Source of the DNA: Candidatus Methanomethylophilaceae archaeon
Lineage (GTDB): Archaea > Thermoplasmatota > Thermoplasmata > Methanomassiliicoccales > Methanomethylophilaceae
Direction: 5' to 3'
Assembly (NCBI GenBank): GCA_017508065.1
Contig: JAFVZR010000165.1
Span: forward strand, 1-47,041
Length of the DNA stretch: 47,041 bases
The position numbers and the translations under genes are program-made. The notes under the pieces were generated by a model. That model saw nothing but the letters and a program-made list of their open reading frames with translations. It searched no databases and was not told the origin of the DNA. This document shows positions 24,519 through 33,050 of the stretch, piece after piece. Position 1 is the stretch's first letter; every line of letters begins with the position of its first letter.

Positions 24519-25295
24519 TCACGTACCAAAACGTCTGGCACGTTGTTGATAGGACCTTACTGCCCTCAGGTAATCGATGTACCTGAAACTGGGCCAATAC
24601 ACGTCCGTGAAATAGAGTTCTGAATATGCTAACTGCCAAAGCAGGAAATTGGAGACCCTGAACTCACCGGAGGTCCTGAGCACGAGATCGGGATCGGGGA
24701 CCTCGAAGGTGTACAGGTACTTGGAGATGGTTTCCTCATCCACATCATCGATATCGAGTTCGCCGGAGTTCACACGGGAAGAGATCTCCTTGACCGCATT
24801 GACGATCTCCTGTCTTCCCCCATATGCGATGGCCATGTTGAAGTTGTAATCGCCGTAGTCCGCGGTCTTCTCCTCGGCGTAGACGATGGCCTCCAACATC
24901 TCGTCCGGGATCAGGTCCCTCTCCCCTATGGCTCTGAGACGGACGCGGTTGTCGTGGACCCTCTGATCGTCCGCCAACTCCCTCAGGGATTCGCCTATGA
25001 GCTCCATGAGGAAGGATACCTCCTCCGGATCCCTGTTGAAGTTTTCGGTGGAGAATGCGTAGACTGTGAGGTTCCTGACACCGAGTTCCATACACCAATC
25101 GAGGACGTCCTTGATCTTCTCCTTTCCGGCAAGATGTCCTTCCCTGGGTTCGAGGCCCTGTTCACGGGCGTATCTCCTGTTACCGTCCATGATGATGGCG
25201 ATGTGCTTCGGAACGGGTTTGTCCGAGACCTCCCTCTCAAGACGCTTCTCATAGATTCCATAGATAGCGTTGGTCAGGAGGCCGAGAGGATTCAT
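24519..25295 (-). CDS. uppS: cis-Prenyl (di-trans,poly-cis-decaprenyl) diphosphate synthase
   Basis: This enzyme extends prenyl diphosphates in cis to make the lipid carrier for glycan assembly. The 258-residue protein has HIAIIMDGNRRYA (31-43) with the catalytic Asp37, GHLAGKEK, YAFSTENF and RTSGEFRVSNFLLWQLAYSELYF. The start at ATG 25295 overlaps the stop of marker 11 (ATGA) and has GGAGG six bases upstream; the longer frame reads into that gene. Archaeal members make dolichol-type C50-C60 chains, but chain length cannot be read here. Confidence 0.94.
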   Translation of the reverse strand: MNPLGLLTNAIYGIYEKRLEREVSDKPVPKHIAIIMDGNRRYAREQGLEPREGHLAGKEKIKDVLDWCMELGVRNLTVYAFSTENFNRDPEEVSFLMELIGESLRELADDQRVHDNRVRLRAIGERDLIPDEMLEAIVYAEEKTADYGDYNFNMAIAYGGRQEIVNAVKEISSRVNSGELDIDDVDEETISKYLYTFEVPDPDLVLRTSGEFRVSNFLLWQLAYSELYFTDVYWPSFRYIDYLRAVRSYQQRARRFGT

Positions 25296-26239
25296 TCGAA
25301 ATCCTCCGGGATTCCGGCCGCCTTGAGGCCTAGGTCGAAACAACCTATGGCCGCGACGGCACCGATCGTTCCCTTGTTACCGGTAACGTAATGGATCTCC
25401 ACACCGTTCCTCTCCGCTGCCGCAACGGCGTCATCGATGGTGAAGAGAACCGATTTCGCATCCCAGGACCACTTCTTGAGATCCTCGGGCACCTTGAGAC
25501 CGACGAAGGTCGTCATGACCGTGTCGTCCGAATAGGATCCCTTCCTGATGAACTCCTTTGCGAATTCGATGATCTTAGGGACCTCCTCCTCGGTGGCTGC
25601 GAATGAGACCGCTGTGGAACAACAGTTGGTGGTCTTGTTGGGAGCCTTGGGATTGAGCTGTATGATCTTGTGGTTGAGGAACTTACCGTAAGGGCATTCC
25701 CTTCCGAGCTGCATGGTGAGGACCCATGAGGCACCCTGCTGCGGGGTGTCGGTATCGTCGACACCGATCACGAGACGTACCCTCTTATGGGTGACGATCT
25801 CGGTCTCTGCAGAGAATGCACCGCCCATCTTGAAGTCGTCGGGATAGATGGTCTCGATGACATCGTCGGCCTGAGGGAGACATGCACCTATTCCGACGGA
25901 TGCCCCTGCGATACCTCTCCACTTGGTATGGACCCTGTCACCCTCGACACGGAGGGAATAGATACCCTGGGCACCGAGTTCCGTGGAGGCTGGACCGAAG
26001 TTCAGAGGCCTGTCACCGATCACGAGGTCCATCACGATGGCACCCTCGTCACGGATATCGGTGATGATTCCCTTGGTCCTCCTCCTGTTGACGATGTCCC
26101 ATTCCTTGGGGCCGGTCGAAGAACACTTCTCTACGACCTGTGCGCATCCGTTCTTCTCATCCACCATGGTGATGAGGGACTTGCAGAACATGGGGCCGTA
26201 TTTTTCCTTCACCTGTTCGGGCGTAAGAATCGTAGGCAT
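25292..26239 (-). CDS. Putative methanogenesis marker protein 11
   Basis: The 315-residue protein matches the methanogen-specific marker 11 family as I know it. It has GVDDTDTPQQGASW (about 169-182), a DDTD motif also seen in the tRNA-Ile agmatidine synthetase TiaS, then a conserved NKTTNCCSTAVSF and a C-terminal glycine-rich GNKGTIGAVAAIGC. Function is unknown; the DDTD fold suggests nucleotide or RNA chemistry. It sits between kptA and uppS in a five-gene operon. Its presence supports a methanogen origin for the window. Confidence 0.8.
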   Translation of the reverse strand: MPTILTPEQVKEKYGPMFCKSLITMVDEKNGCAQVVEKCSSTGPKEWDIVNRRRTKGIITDIRDEGAIVMDLVIGDRPLNFGPASTELGAQGIYSLRVEGDRVHTKWRGIAGASVGIGACLPQADDVIETIYPDDFKMGGAFSAETEIVTHKRVRLVIGVDDTDTPQQGASWVLTMQLGRECPYGKFLNHKIIQLNPKAPNKTTNCCSTAVSFAATEEEVPKIIEFAKEFIRKGSYSDDTVMTTFVGLKVPEDLKKWSWDAKSVLFTIDDAVAAAERNGVEIHYVTGNKGTIGAVAAIGCFDLGLKAAGIPEDFE

Positions 26240-26249
26240 GGTATCGCTC

Positions 26250-26894
26250 TCAATCGTTGAGTTCTTCCTCGTGGATGACCCTGAGGCAGTCCGCGGGGAC
26301 CATCTTACAGAGGAACACGGTCCTTCCTGCCTTTCCTATATCGTATCCTGCGTCGAAACACTTGTCGACATCGACTGCGAGGATCAGGGGATTCTCCACA
26401 CGGACAGAACCGGCGTTGTACGCGTCCTGATAGGTGAGCGAGAGGTGGACCATCATCCTGTCGGATGGCATGAGTCCGGTCTCAAGGATGATCTCTGCCT
26501 CCTCCTCAGTGGTCGGATAGTAGAGTTCGTCGGGGACGTTCTCGGTGGGCAACTGCAGGTCCAACGGAATGGTGTGCCCATACATCGCCCTGATAAGGTC
26601 TCCCGAGATCTGGTACCTTCCCTTGGGATCGGTCTCCACGAGTGCGATGATGTGATGGGGCCTGAGCCATTGCATGCGGTTGCGGTTCTCCTTGATGGCG
26701 GAGACCACTTTCCTGAGCTGGACGAATCCCTGGTCATCCATGGGAAGATCGAACTTGCCATGTCTGAGGATACCGGCCATCATCCTGCCGACCTTCTCCA
26801 TCTCGTAGTCGTTCATAAGGAACTTGCCGTCCTCTCCACAGATGGGACAGGTCTCGTCACGGAAATATCCGTGTTCCTCGCATTCTCTCATCAT
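26250..26894 (-). CDS. kptA: RNA 2'-phosphotransferase Tpt1/KptA with N-terminal zinc motif
   Basis: Tpt1/KptA moves an internal RNA 2'-phosphate onto NAD+. The 214-residue form begins MMRECEEHGY with GAGGT upstream. An N-terminal CPIC pair, with earlier Cys and His residues, likely binds zinc. The core keeps the essential Arg-His pair (LRHG), the Arg of IRAMYGH, MVHLS and the Arg of SVRVENP. The usual HGT after the second strand is YPT. It lies 13 bases after folD. Archaea lack the 2'-phosphate splicing route of yeast, so the cellular substrate is open. Confidence 0.88.
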   Translation of the reverse strand: MMRECEEHGYFRDETCPICGEDGKFLMNDYEMEKVGRMMAGILRHGKFDLPMDDQGFVQLRKVVSAIKENRNRMQWLRPHHIIALVETDPKGRYQISGDLIRAMYGHTIPLDLQLPTENVPDELYYPTTEEEAEIILETGLMPSDRMMVHLSLTYQDAYNAGSVRVENPLILAVDVDKCFDAGYDIGKAGRTVFLCKMVPADCLRVIHEEELND

Positions 26895-26907
26895 GATGAT
26901 TACCTCT

Positions 26908-27786
26908 TTAGCGTGATGCGGCATTCTCGGCTGCCTTGACCGTGTTGGCCATGAGCATGCATATGGTCATGGGCCCAACCCCTCCGGGGACGGGAGTGAT
27001 TGCGGATGCTTTCTTACTGACCTCGTCGAAGTCCACATCCCCGACGAGCCTGGATCCCTTGGGATGGGTGGGGTCCTCTATCCTGTTGGTGCCGACGTCG
27101 ATGACGACCGCTCCGTCCTTCACCATATCGGCGGTGATGAAACGTGCCTTTCCGATGGCCACGATGAGGATGTCGGCCTGCCTGGTGATCGATGCCAGGT
27201 CCTTGGTCCTGGAGTGGACGACGGTGACCGTGGCATCCGCACCGCGCTGGACCATGAGCGAGGCCATGGGCTTACCGACGATGTTGCTCCTTCCTACGAC
27301 GACCACGTGCTTGCCTGCGGTCTCGATGCCGGAACGGATGAGCATCTGCTGGACACCTGCCGGTGTAGCGGGCAGGAATCCGGGCTTACCGATGAGCATG
27401 TTTCCGACATTGACGGGGTGGAAACCGTCCACATCCTTATTGGGGTCGATGGCCTGGATGACCTTGTCCTCATCGATGTGTTTGGGTAAAGGAAGCTGTA
27501 CAAGGAATCCATGGATCGCAGGATCCTTGTTGAGCGCATCGATCCTGGAAAGGAGCTCCTCCTCGGAGGTCTCCGCAGGGAGAACGATGGTTTCGGAGTG
27601 CATTCCGAGCTCCTCGCATTTCCTTCCTTTGTTGCGAACATAAACCTGAGAAGCAGGATCGTCTCCGACGAGGATCACTGCAAGGCCGGGCATCGTGCCT
27701 TCGGACTTCAACCTCTCGATTCTGACACGGAGTTCGTCATAGATCTGGCCAGCTACTTCTGGGCCGGAGATAATCTTGCAAGACAT
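26908..27786 (-). CDS. folD: Bifunctional methylene-tetrahydrofolate dehydrogenase/cyclohydrolase
   Basis: FolD interconverts methylene-, methenyl- and formyl-tetrahydrofolate. The 292-residue protein has the catalytic YVRNK (Tyr49, Lys53), LVQLPLP, the NADP-binding [12 protein letters not shown] and the C-terminal [10 protein letters not shown]. Its presence shows a folate C1 pathway next to the methanopterin coenzymes of methanogens, as in other Thermoplasmata-related methanogens. It heads the operon folD - kptA - marker 11 - uppS - B12/radical SAM; a TATA box at 27807-27815 suggests a leaderless start. Confidence 0.95.
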   Translation of the reverse strand: MSCKIISGPEVAGQIYDELRVRIERLKSEGTMPGLAVILVGDDPASQVYVRNKGRKCEELGMHSETIVLPAETSEEELLSRIDALNKDPAIHGFLVQLPLPKHIDEDKVIQAIDPNKDVDGFHPVNVGNMLIGKPGFLPATPAGVQQMLIRSGIETAGKHVVVVGRSNIVGKPMASLMVQRGADATVTVVHSRTKDLASITRQADILIVAIGKARFITADMVKDGAVVIDVGTNRIEDPTHPKGSRLVGDVDFDEVSKKASAITPVPGGVGPMTICMLMANTVKAAENAASR

Positions 27787-27806
27787 ACTCCGAGTATCGG
27801 CTAGTA

Positions 27807-27815
27807 CTTTAAAAG
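27807..27815 (-). promoter_or_regulatory. TATA box of the folD operon
   Basis: CTTTTAAAG lies about 25 bases before the folD ATG at 27786, so transcription probably begins at the start codon. Confidence 0.55.
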
Positions 27816-27863
27816 AATATGGTCGCGCGTTTTATAACGGATAGGTAAAAGGAGGCCTCTGCC

Positions 27864-28676
27864 TCATTTTATCGACGCTGCGTGCCTGGCATCGACGGCC
27901 TCGAAACCCGAATCGATGAGTGACGACAGTACATCGCGGGTGGCGTCGTAGTTGGCGGACACATCCTCCTGGGACATGGGTCCGCCGGAACGTCTCTCGA
28001 CCATGTGCCAAGTATGCGTGGCGATCATACATACGCCCTCTTTGACAGTCTCACATAATGCTATGAAGTCTCCGGCAGACCTCTTCCCTTCGTGCATCGG
28101 CCACAGATAGGACGTGATCGTTTTCCCATTGGCGGATGTGCCTTTGAGTGCTGGCACTTCTGTGAGCATCATATTTCCGGATGGATATGGTTTCACAACA
28201 TCTGACACATATGCGTATCTTGATGAATCGTAGGTCACACCATACTCGTGGAGGAAATCCAGAAGCTCCTCGTTTGGATCCATGTATGGCGAACGGAAGC
28301 CTGTGGGAGAACACCCTACTTCGTCACGTATGACCTGTACGGATCTTTCCACGATTGATCTTAATTCCCCATGTGCCAGGATGACCTTCGATTTGGAACC
28401 TGTGAGGTCCTCGTGGTCGTACCCGTGCATAGCAACCTCGTACTTGGAGATCGATCTACCGATCTGGGTCTCCTGAAGTGTCCTGGCTTCCGCAAAGAAC
28501 GTGGCTTGGATGCCGAGATCGTCCAGGAGATCCAAAAGTACCAGAGTGCCCTTCTCCGAGGAGCTGAAACGTGGAGTGTTGCCTGAACCGCGGTCCAAGG
28601 ATACGGCTGCAGACGACCCCACAACAGCATCGTTCACGTCACGATCGAGATCGATTGTGAAACAGAGCTGCCTCAT
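27864..28676 (-). CDS. Polysaccharide deacetylase family protein
   Basis: The 270-residue protein has the NodB-type deacetylase pattern: FTIDLDRD at residues 6-13 supplying the metal-binding aspartate, ATFF (58-61), the HxxxH metal pair His84/His88 in MHGYDHED, GFRSPYMDPN and a late THTWHM supplying the last histidine. These enzymes remove acetyl or similar groups from N-acetylated sugars using zinc. No signal peptide is seen, so it is probably cytoplasmic. It starts one base after the AMP phosphorylase stop, as the last gene of the RubisCO operon, where no deacetylase is expected; its substrate is unknown. Confidence 0.85.
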   Translation of the reverse strand: MRQLCFTIDLDRDVNDAVVGSSAAVSLDRGSGNTPRFSSSEKGTLVLLDLLDDLGIQATFFAEARTLQETQIGRSISKYEVAMHGYDHEDLTGSKSKVILAHGELRSIVERSVQVIRDEVGCSPTGFRSPYMDPNEELLDFLHEYGVTYDSSRYAYVSDVVKPYPSGNMMLTEVPALKGTSANGKTITSYLWPMHEGKRSAGDFIALCETVKEGVCMIATHTWHMVERRSGGPMSQEDVSANYDATRDVLSSLIDSGFEAVDARHAASIK

Positions 28677-28677
28677 C

Positions 28678-30171
28678 TCATCCCTTCTCTATGAGCATAC
28701 CCTCGATGTGGATGGGGGCATAACGAAGTGCCAGCTCCTTTGCACGGATGCCTTTTGCCTCATTGTCCGCATGGATGCGCATGATGACATCACCCTTCTC
28801 CACCCTCTGCCCCCTCTTCTTGAATATGAGGAGACCTGCTCCCTTATCGGAAGGTGATCCTGCAGCCCTGGCGATCTGTACGATGGACTTGTTGTCAATG
28901 GAATGAACGAATCCCGCCTTGGTAGCGACCACGTCCTGCGTGTACTGGCCAGGGACCAGGTCGGAGGATTTGATATCGTAGTTTCCACCCTGTGCTGCTA
29001 CGACCTCACGGAACTTCTTCAATGCCGCACCGGACTCGAGAAGCTCCTTGGCCTTGTCGGCCCCGTTGGGAATCCCTCCCATCTCGAGGATCATACCTGC
29101 GAGTGCGCAAGCCTTCTCCACAACGCTTCCGGGATGGTTGTCGCCCTCAAGTACACGGATGCACTCCCTCGCCTCGAGGATGGGGCCTACGGCCTGACCA
29201 ACGGGTTGATCGGCGTATGTGATAGCACACTCCACATGCATTCCGAGCTTATGACCCAGATCTGTGAAGTCACGCACATATGCGCGTGCGACGTCCATGG
29301 TGGGGATCTTCGTTCCGGCACCCATGGGGATATCGACGAGAAGATGTGTGGCGCCTATCGCCACCTTCTTACTCATGATGGATGCCAACATCTGAGCGCG
29401 AGGGTTGATTCCCAGAGGATTCTCGACCTTGATGACGATGTCATCCACAGGTGCCAGATTCATGGAACCGCCCCATGCGAAGACTGCTCCGATCTCTTCT
29501 GAGATCTCCTTGACCCTTTCGGCGGAGAGCTCCACATCGCAGAACGTCTCCACAAAGTCGGATGTGCCACATGCACTGCTGATGGCACGAGAGGACGTCT
29601 TGGGCAACATGAGTCCCGCTGCTGCCACGATAGACACCACTATAGGCGTGACCTTGTTACCTGGCACACCACCTACGCTATGGAAATCGAACACCGGCTG
29701 ACGCTCGAATACGATCCTGTCACCGGTATCCACCATCGCATTCGTGAAATGACTGATCTCGTCGAGGTCCATCCCATTGATGTACAAGGAAGTCAACCAA
29801 GCTGAGACCTCTATGTTGGAGAGTTTGGCCTCGAGGATGTCGTTCACAACGGCATAGATCTCCTCCTTGGTGAGGGTCTTGTTGTCCATCTTCTTCCTGA
29901 TATAGATCACGGAATCCGGTTTGGGTGAATGTGCCACATCCACTTCGTCGCCATCCTTCAGGTTGTAACGTTTGAGGTAGATGTTGGGGATGAGGATCTG
30001 ACCCTTCTCAACGATGGTATCCGAATTACCAACAAGAGAGACCCAGACATCACCTGAATTGATCCTGACGCGGTCATGGACCTTGACGCCGAGACGGATA
30101 CAGTCGTCATCGTGGATGATGACTGCGGGCTCGGATGAGTCCAAATCGTATTCTTTGACTATGAGTTTCAT
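28678..30171 (-). CDS. deoA: AMP phosphorylase
   Basis: The archaeal enzyme splits AMP (or CMP, UMP) with phosphate to give the base and ribose 1,5-bisphosphate. The 497-residue form starts MKLIVKEYDLD at an ATGA overlap with RubisCO. It has the family's N-terminal extension (about 1-85) not found in bacterial thymidine phosphorylase, then DFHSVGGVPGNKVTPI, TSSRAISSACGTSDFVE and a C-terminal beta domain. The extension and the linkage to RubisCO and ribose-bisphosphate isomerase separate it from thymidine phosphorylase proper. Confidence 0.94.
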   Translation of the reverse strand: MKLIVKEYDLDSSEPAVIIHDDDCIRLGVKVHDRVRINSGDVWVSLVGNSDTIVEKGQILIPNIYLKRYNLKDGDEVDVAHSPKPDSVIYIRKKMDNKTLTKEEIYAVVNDILEAKLSNIEVSAWLTSLYINGMDLDEISHFTNAMVDTGDRIVFERQPVFDFHSVGGVPGNKVTPIVVSIVAAAGLMLPKTSSRAISSACGTSDFVETFCDVELSAERVKEISEEIGAVFAWGGSMNLAPVDDIVIKVENPLGINPRAQMLASIMSKKVAIGATHLLVDIPMGAGTKIPTMDVARAYVRDFTDLGHKLGMHVECAITYADQPVGQAVGPILEARECIRVLEGDNHPGSVVEKACALAGMILEMGGIPNGADKAKELLESGAALKKFREVVAAQGGNYDIKSSDLVPGQYTQDVVATKAGFVHSIDNKSIVQIARAAGSPSDKGAGLLIFKKRGQRVEKGDVIMRIHADNEAKGIRAKELALRYAPIHIEGMLIEKG

Positions 30172-31403
30172 TTGTATCCCCACTTTATAAGAGCCTCATT
30201 GAGTTCGACGTTGTCCTTCGCATATTCGGTGACAGGGATGTCCAAGAATGCTGCATCGATTGCCTGGCACATTGCCATCGCACCTTTCCTCACACCTCCG
30301 GGGTGTCCGGAAACTCCGCCCCCGGCCTGCACCTGTACGTTCTTTCCTGCGATCTGAATCATCCTGCCGATCATTCCGGGATAGACCCCTCCGGACAGAA
30401 CGGGCATGACCGTTCTGTATCCACCGGTGGAATCCAGACACGCATCCAGATTGGAAAGGTCACCCTTTGGATCGCCGGACATCTTTCCGACACCGAGGGT
30501 TCCGATATGCAACGCATCTCCTCCACACATACGGACGAGTTTTGTGATCGGTAACATCGCGATACCATGGAGCGGGTCCCTTGTGAACGCTCCATGCATG
30601 GTCCTGTGTACGTGGATCGGGACCTTGATGGATGGGTCCTCGGCCAATGCCTGCACTGCTCCGAACCCGCAGGTGATTACGTCCACCATCAGCTCCTTCG
30701 CACCCCAGGACTGCACCTTCTCTGCGAGCTCCACGATCCTGTCGCCATTGGTGCTGACATTGATCGCGTGCATCATCTTGTGACCTTCGGACTCCAACCT
30801 GTCAAGTGCTTCTGCGACTGCGACGGTACGGTCCTCGATGGGACAGAACTTCTGATTCGTGAGAGTCTCATCGTCCTTGCTGTTGGTCAATCCGCCTGCT
30901 CCCGCCTCATAGACGTAATTGGCGGTATCCTTGGGTGAAAGACCGATCTTTGGTTTGACTATCGTACCTACCAGGGGCTTCTCAGGCCTATCCAGGAGTT
31001 TCCTCATACCCTCGACTCCGAACTTGGGGCCCTTGTACATCTCCTGAATGGATCTGGGGAAGAACACGTCCTCCAATCTCAGTTTACTGACGGATTCCAA
31101 TCCGAATAGATTTCCTGCGATCACGGAGAGGATCTGGGGCACACCACCGATATCGATGCTGAAATCCTCTACCGGGAATGCGATACGTGTCATGTCCCCA
31201 TCGATGGACAGTACTTTCGCACCATAGTTCTCCACGATCTTGGAGGTTGTCGTAGTTAGGTCGGTCCATGTACCTGTGGACTGTTCCGCCGCGATAGCGT
31301 TCGCAGCCTTCTCCATAGACATCCCAGTAGTGACCCTGTAGTCACATATCACGTATGCGTCGACATCGATGTCTTCGCCCAGATGCATGTATGATGTGGT
31401 CAT
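30168..31403 (-). CDS. rbcL: Ribulose bisphosphate carboxylase, archaeal type III
   Basis: The 411-residue protein carries the complete RubisCO active site: Lys150 and Lys152 in VKPKIGLS, the carbamylated Lys176 with Asp178 and Glu179 in SKDDE, His266-Arg267 and His270 in HVHRTMHG, the loop-6 Lys307 in GVGKMSG, SGG (337-339) and GGG (361-363). It should add CO2 to ribulose 1,5-bisphosphate, giving two 3-phosphoglycerates. Type III is inferred from the operon with AMP phosphorylase and ribose-1,5-bisphosphate isomerase and the lack of phosphoribulokinase. ATG 31403 has GGTGAT upstream. Confidence 0.95.
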   Translation of the reverse strand: MTTSYMHLGEDIDVDAYVICDYRVTTGMSMEKAANAIAAEQSTGTWTDLTTTTSKIVENYGAKVLSIDGDMTRIAFPVEDFSIDIGGVPQILSVIAGNLFGLESVSKLRLEDVFFPRSIQEMYKGPKFGVEGMRKLLDRPEKPLVGTIVKPKIGLSPKDTANYVYEAGAGGLTNSKDDETLTNQKFCPIEDRTVAVAEALDRLESEGHKMMHAINVSTNGDRIVELAEKVQSWGAKELMVDVITCGFGAVQALAEDPSIKVPIHVHRTMHGAFTRDPLHGIAMLPITKLVRMCGGDALHIGTLGVGKMSGDPKGDLSNLDACLDSTGGYRTVMPVLSGGVYPGMIGRMIQIAGKNVQVQAGGGVSGHPGGVRKGAMAMCQAIDAAFLDIPVTEYAKDNVELNEALIKWGYK

Positions 31404-31407
31404 TTTA

Positions 31408-32334
31408 TCACCCAATTAACTTGAAAATGTCATCACCCAACTGATCGGTCATCACATGGTACACGGAACCCGGAGAGATCAGACCCACTTCGGTGATTAT
31501 TCCGTCGATGTACTTCGAAGGTGTGCTGTCGAACACAGGGTTGAATATCTTGACAGCGGGATCGAGGATCTCCCTCTTGGCGACCTCATCGTGATCACGC
31601 TCCTCTATCGTGACCATATCGCCGAACAAGGTCATGGGGGAGAACTTATAGGTCTCCGAACAGACGTAGAATTGTACCCTGGCCTCATTCGCTGCCAATG
31701 CCAGCTGCGATGTGCCGATCTTGTTGACCAATGTTCCGTGCGAAGTGATGGTATCGGCTCCGACGAACACCTTGGTCACGGACTTCATCACGGACCTCAC
31801 GGCACTGTCGATAATCAATGTGATGTCGATACCTTCCTTGGCGAGTTCGTTGACGGTGAGGATACCCTGCCTCCATGGGCGGGACTCCGTCGCATAGACC
31901 CTGAACTTCTTTCCCTGTCTGAATGCGGTCTTGATGACGCTCAATGCGGCACTGCTGTTGCAATGCGTGAGGATGACGTCACCATCCTGTATGCGTTTGG
32001 CACCGATCTCACCGATTGTCTTGACAGCATCCAACGATGCCTTGTTGAACCTCTCGGCGTTGGAGACTATGAGTTCCCTCATCCCCTCGACAGTGTCGCA
32101 CGCGTCCACCCCTTTGATGGTTGCATGTACGCCGTTCCAAAGCGATACGGCAGTTGGTCTGGAACCGAGGATCCTGTCCCTCGAATCCATGATCCCTGCG
32201 ATGAACCCCTTGGGATCGTCACCTTTGAAATTAGTAGCATAGTCCGCCAATGCGGATGCTCCGGCCCTGGCGATCCTTCCTGCTCCGCGGATCTCCATGC
32301 TCTTGATGGCCTCAACGGTCGTATCGACATCCAT
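31408..32334 (-). CDS. Ribose 1,5-bisphosphate isomerase (e2b2)
   Basis: This eIF2B-alpha-like enzyme converts ribose 1,5-bisphosphate to ribulose 1,5-bisphosphate. The 308-residue protein shows the catalytic Cys125 in LTHCNSSA and Asp194 in VGADTITSHG, with YATESRPWRQG and KIGTSQLALAA between and after. Homologues include initiation factor 2B subunits and methylthioribose-1-phosphate isomerase; the operon with RubisCO and AMP phosphorylase decides for the ribose-bisphosphate enzyme. It is the first gene of the operon, with a TATA box about 25 bases before its ATG. Confidence 0.93.
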   Translation of the reverse strand: MDVDTTVEAIKSMEIRGAGRIARAGASALADYATNFKGDDPKGFIAGIMDSRDRILGSRPTAVSLWNGVHATIKGVDACDTVEGMRELIVSNAERFNKASLDAVKTIGEIGAKRIQDGDVILTHCNSSAALSVIKTAFRQGKKFRVYATESRPWRQGILTVNELAKEGIDITLIIDSAVRSVMKSVTKVFVGADTITSHGTLVNKIGTSQLALAANEARVQFYVCSETYKFSPMTLFGDMVTIEERDHDEVAKREILDPAVKIFNPVFDSTPSKYIDGIITEVGLISPGSVYHVMTDQLGDDIFKLIG

Positions 32335-32354
32335 ACCATGTAATCGATATAGCG

Positions 32355-32362
32355 ATATTTAA
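32355..32362 (-). promoter_or_regulatory. TATA box of the RubisCO/AMP operon
   Basis: TTAAATAT on the minus strand is centred about 25 bases before the isomerase ATG, suggesting a leaderless operon transcript. Confidence 0.55.
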
Positions 32363-32411
32363 GAGGGGAGAATCTCCACTAAACCTATGGTCATTGGGAG
32401 GAACATGCGGT

Positions 32412-32936
32412 TCAGAATTCGAACCTCTCCATCAGAGGAAGCAGGATTATGTCCTGTACCAAACGCCTTGCACGGTCCATTCCGAATGCGAGGTACGTGG
32501 CTGCGATTATCGCTTCGAATATGTCCGAACGCATATCGTCGCTGAAACGGTCCCCCTTCTCGGATCTGAAGGACTTTCCAAGCAATGCGATATCCTCATA
32601 ATCGATCTTGTTGAACTCGAGATATTCGCATATCTTCGCATTGGCGACGGCTGCCTGCTTGAACTTGTTGGTCATCTCTCCTTCATCCTTGAGGGTACCG
32701 AGATTGTAGGCCTCATCGCATACGATGAACTCCAATACGGCATCCCCCAGGAACTCCAACCTCTCGTACGATTGGATCTTGTTATCGTGGTTGACGTTGT
32801 ACTCCTCAACGAATGAGGAATGCGTCAGAGCCGTGCGGAAGAGTGTAATCTGTTCATTATCGAACCTAAGATTGAACGGAGGTTTGGCGAAGAATTCCCT
32901 GATGCGCCTCTCGTACATCTCCAGACCTGTGACCAT
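32412..32936 (-). CDS. rnc: Ribonuclease III, catalytic domain only
   Basis: RNase III cuts double-stranded RNA. The 174-residue protein has the signature ERLEFLGDAVL (58-68) with Glu61 and Asp65, and DIFEA with Asp138 and Glu141, which together give the full metal-binding set. A TALTHSSFVEE segment (35-45) matches the family's first helix. There is no double-stranded RNA-binding domain; the protein ends about 33 residues after the last catalytic residue. RNase III is uncommon in archaea. It is a single gene with a TATA box at 32959-32966. Confidence 0.88.
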   Translation of the reverse strand: MVTGLEMYERRIREFFAKPPFNLRFDNEQITLFRTALTHSSFVEEYNVNHDNKIQSYERLEFLGDAVLEFIVCDEAYNLGTLKDEGEMTNKFKQAAVANAKICEYLEFNKIDYEDIALLGKSFRSEKGDRFSDDMRSDIFEAIIAATYLAFGMDRARRLVQDIILLPLMERFEF

Positions 32937-32958
32937 GATTCTCTATCGTCAAGAGAGG

Positions 32959-32966
32959 TATTTGAA
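32959..32966 (-). promoter_or_regulatory. TATA box of the RNase III gene
   Basis: TTCAAATA on the minus strand is centred about 27 bases before ATG 32936. The same octamer, on the plus strand at 33021-33028, serves the divergent unknown gene. Confidence 0.55.
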
Positions 32967-33020
32967 GTTGAGCAAAATGAGAGGATACAATCCCTCTCTG
33001 CAACTGTGGATTGCACACGG

Positions 33021-33028
33021 TTCAAATA
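33021..33028 (+). promoter_or_regulatory. TATA box of the 498-residue unknown gene
   Basis: TTCAAATA is centred about 27 bases before ATG 33051, so this start and a leaderless mRNA are well supported. Confidence 0.55.
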
Positions 33029-33050
33029 CTGATGAAAACATCAAGACCCT

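Noticed and set aside
28678-30171. Thymidine phosphorylase
   Set aside because: The N-terminal extension and the operon with RubisCO and ribose-1,5-bisphosphate isomerase fit AMP phosphorylase.
31408-32334. Translation initiation factor 2B subunit
   Set aside because: Cys125 and Asp194 are the isomerase residues and the gene heads the RubisCO operon.
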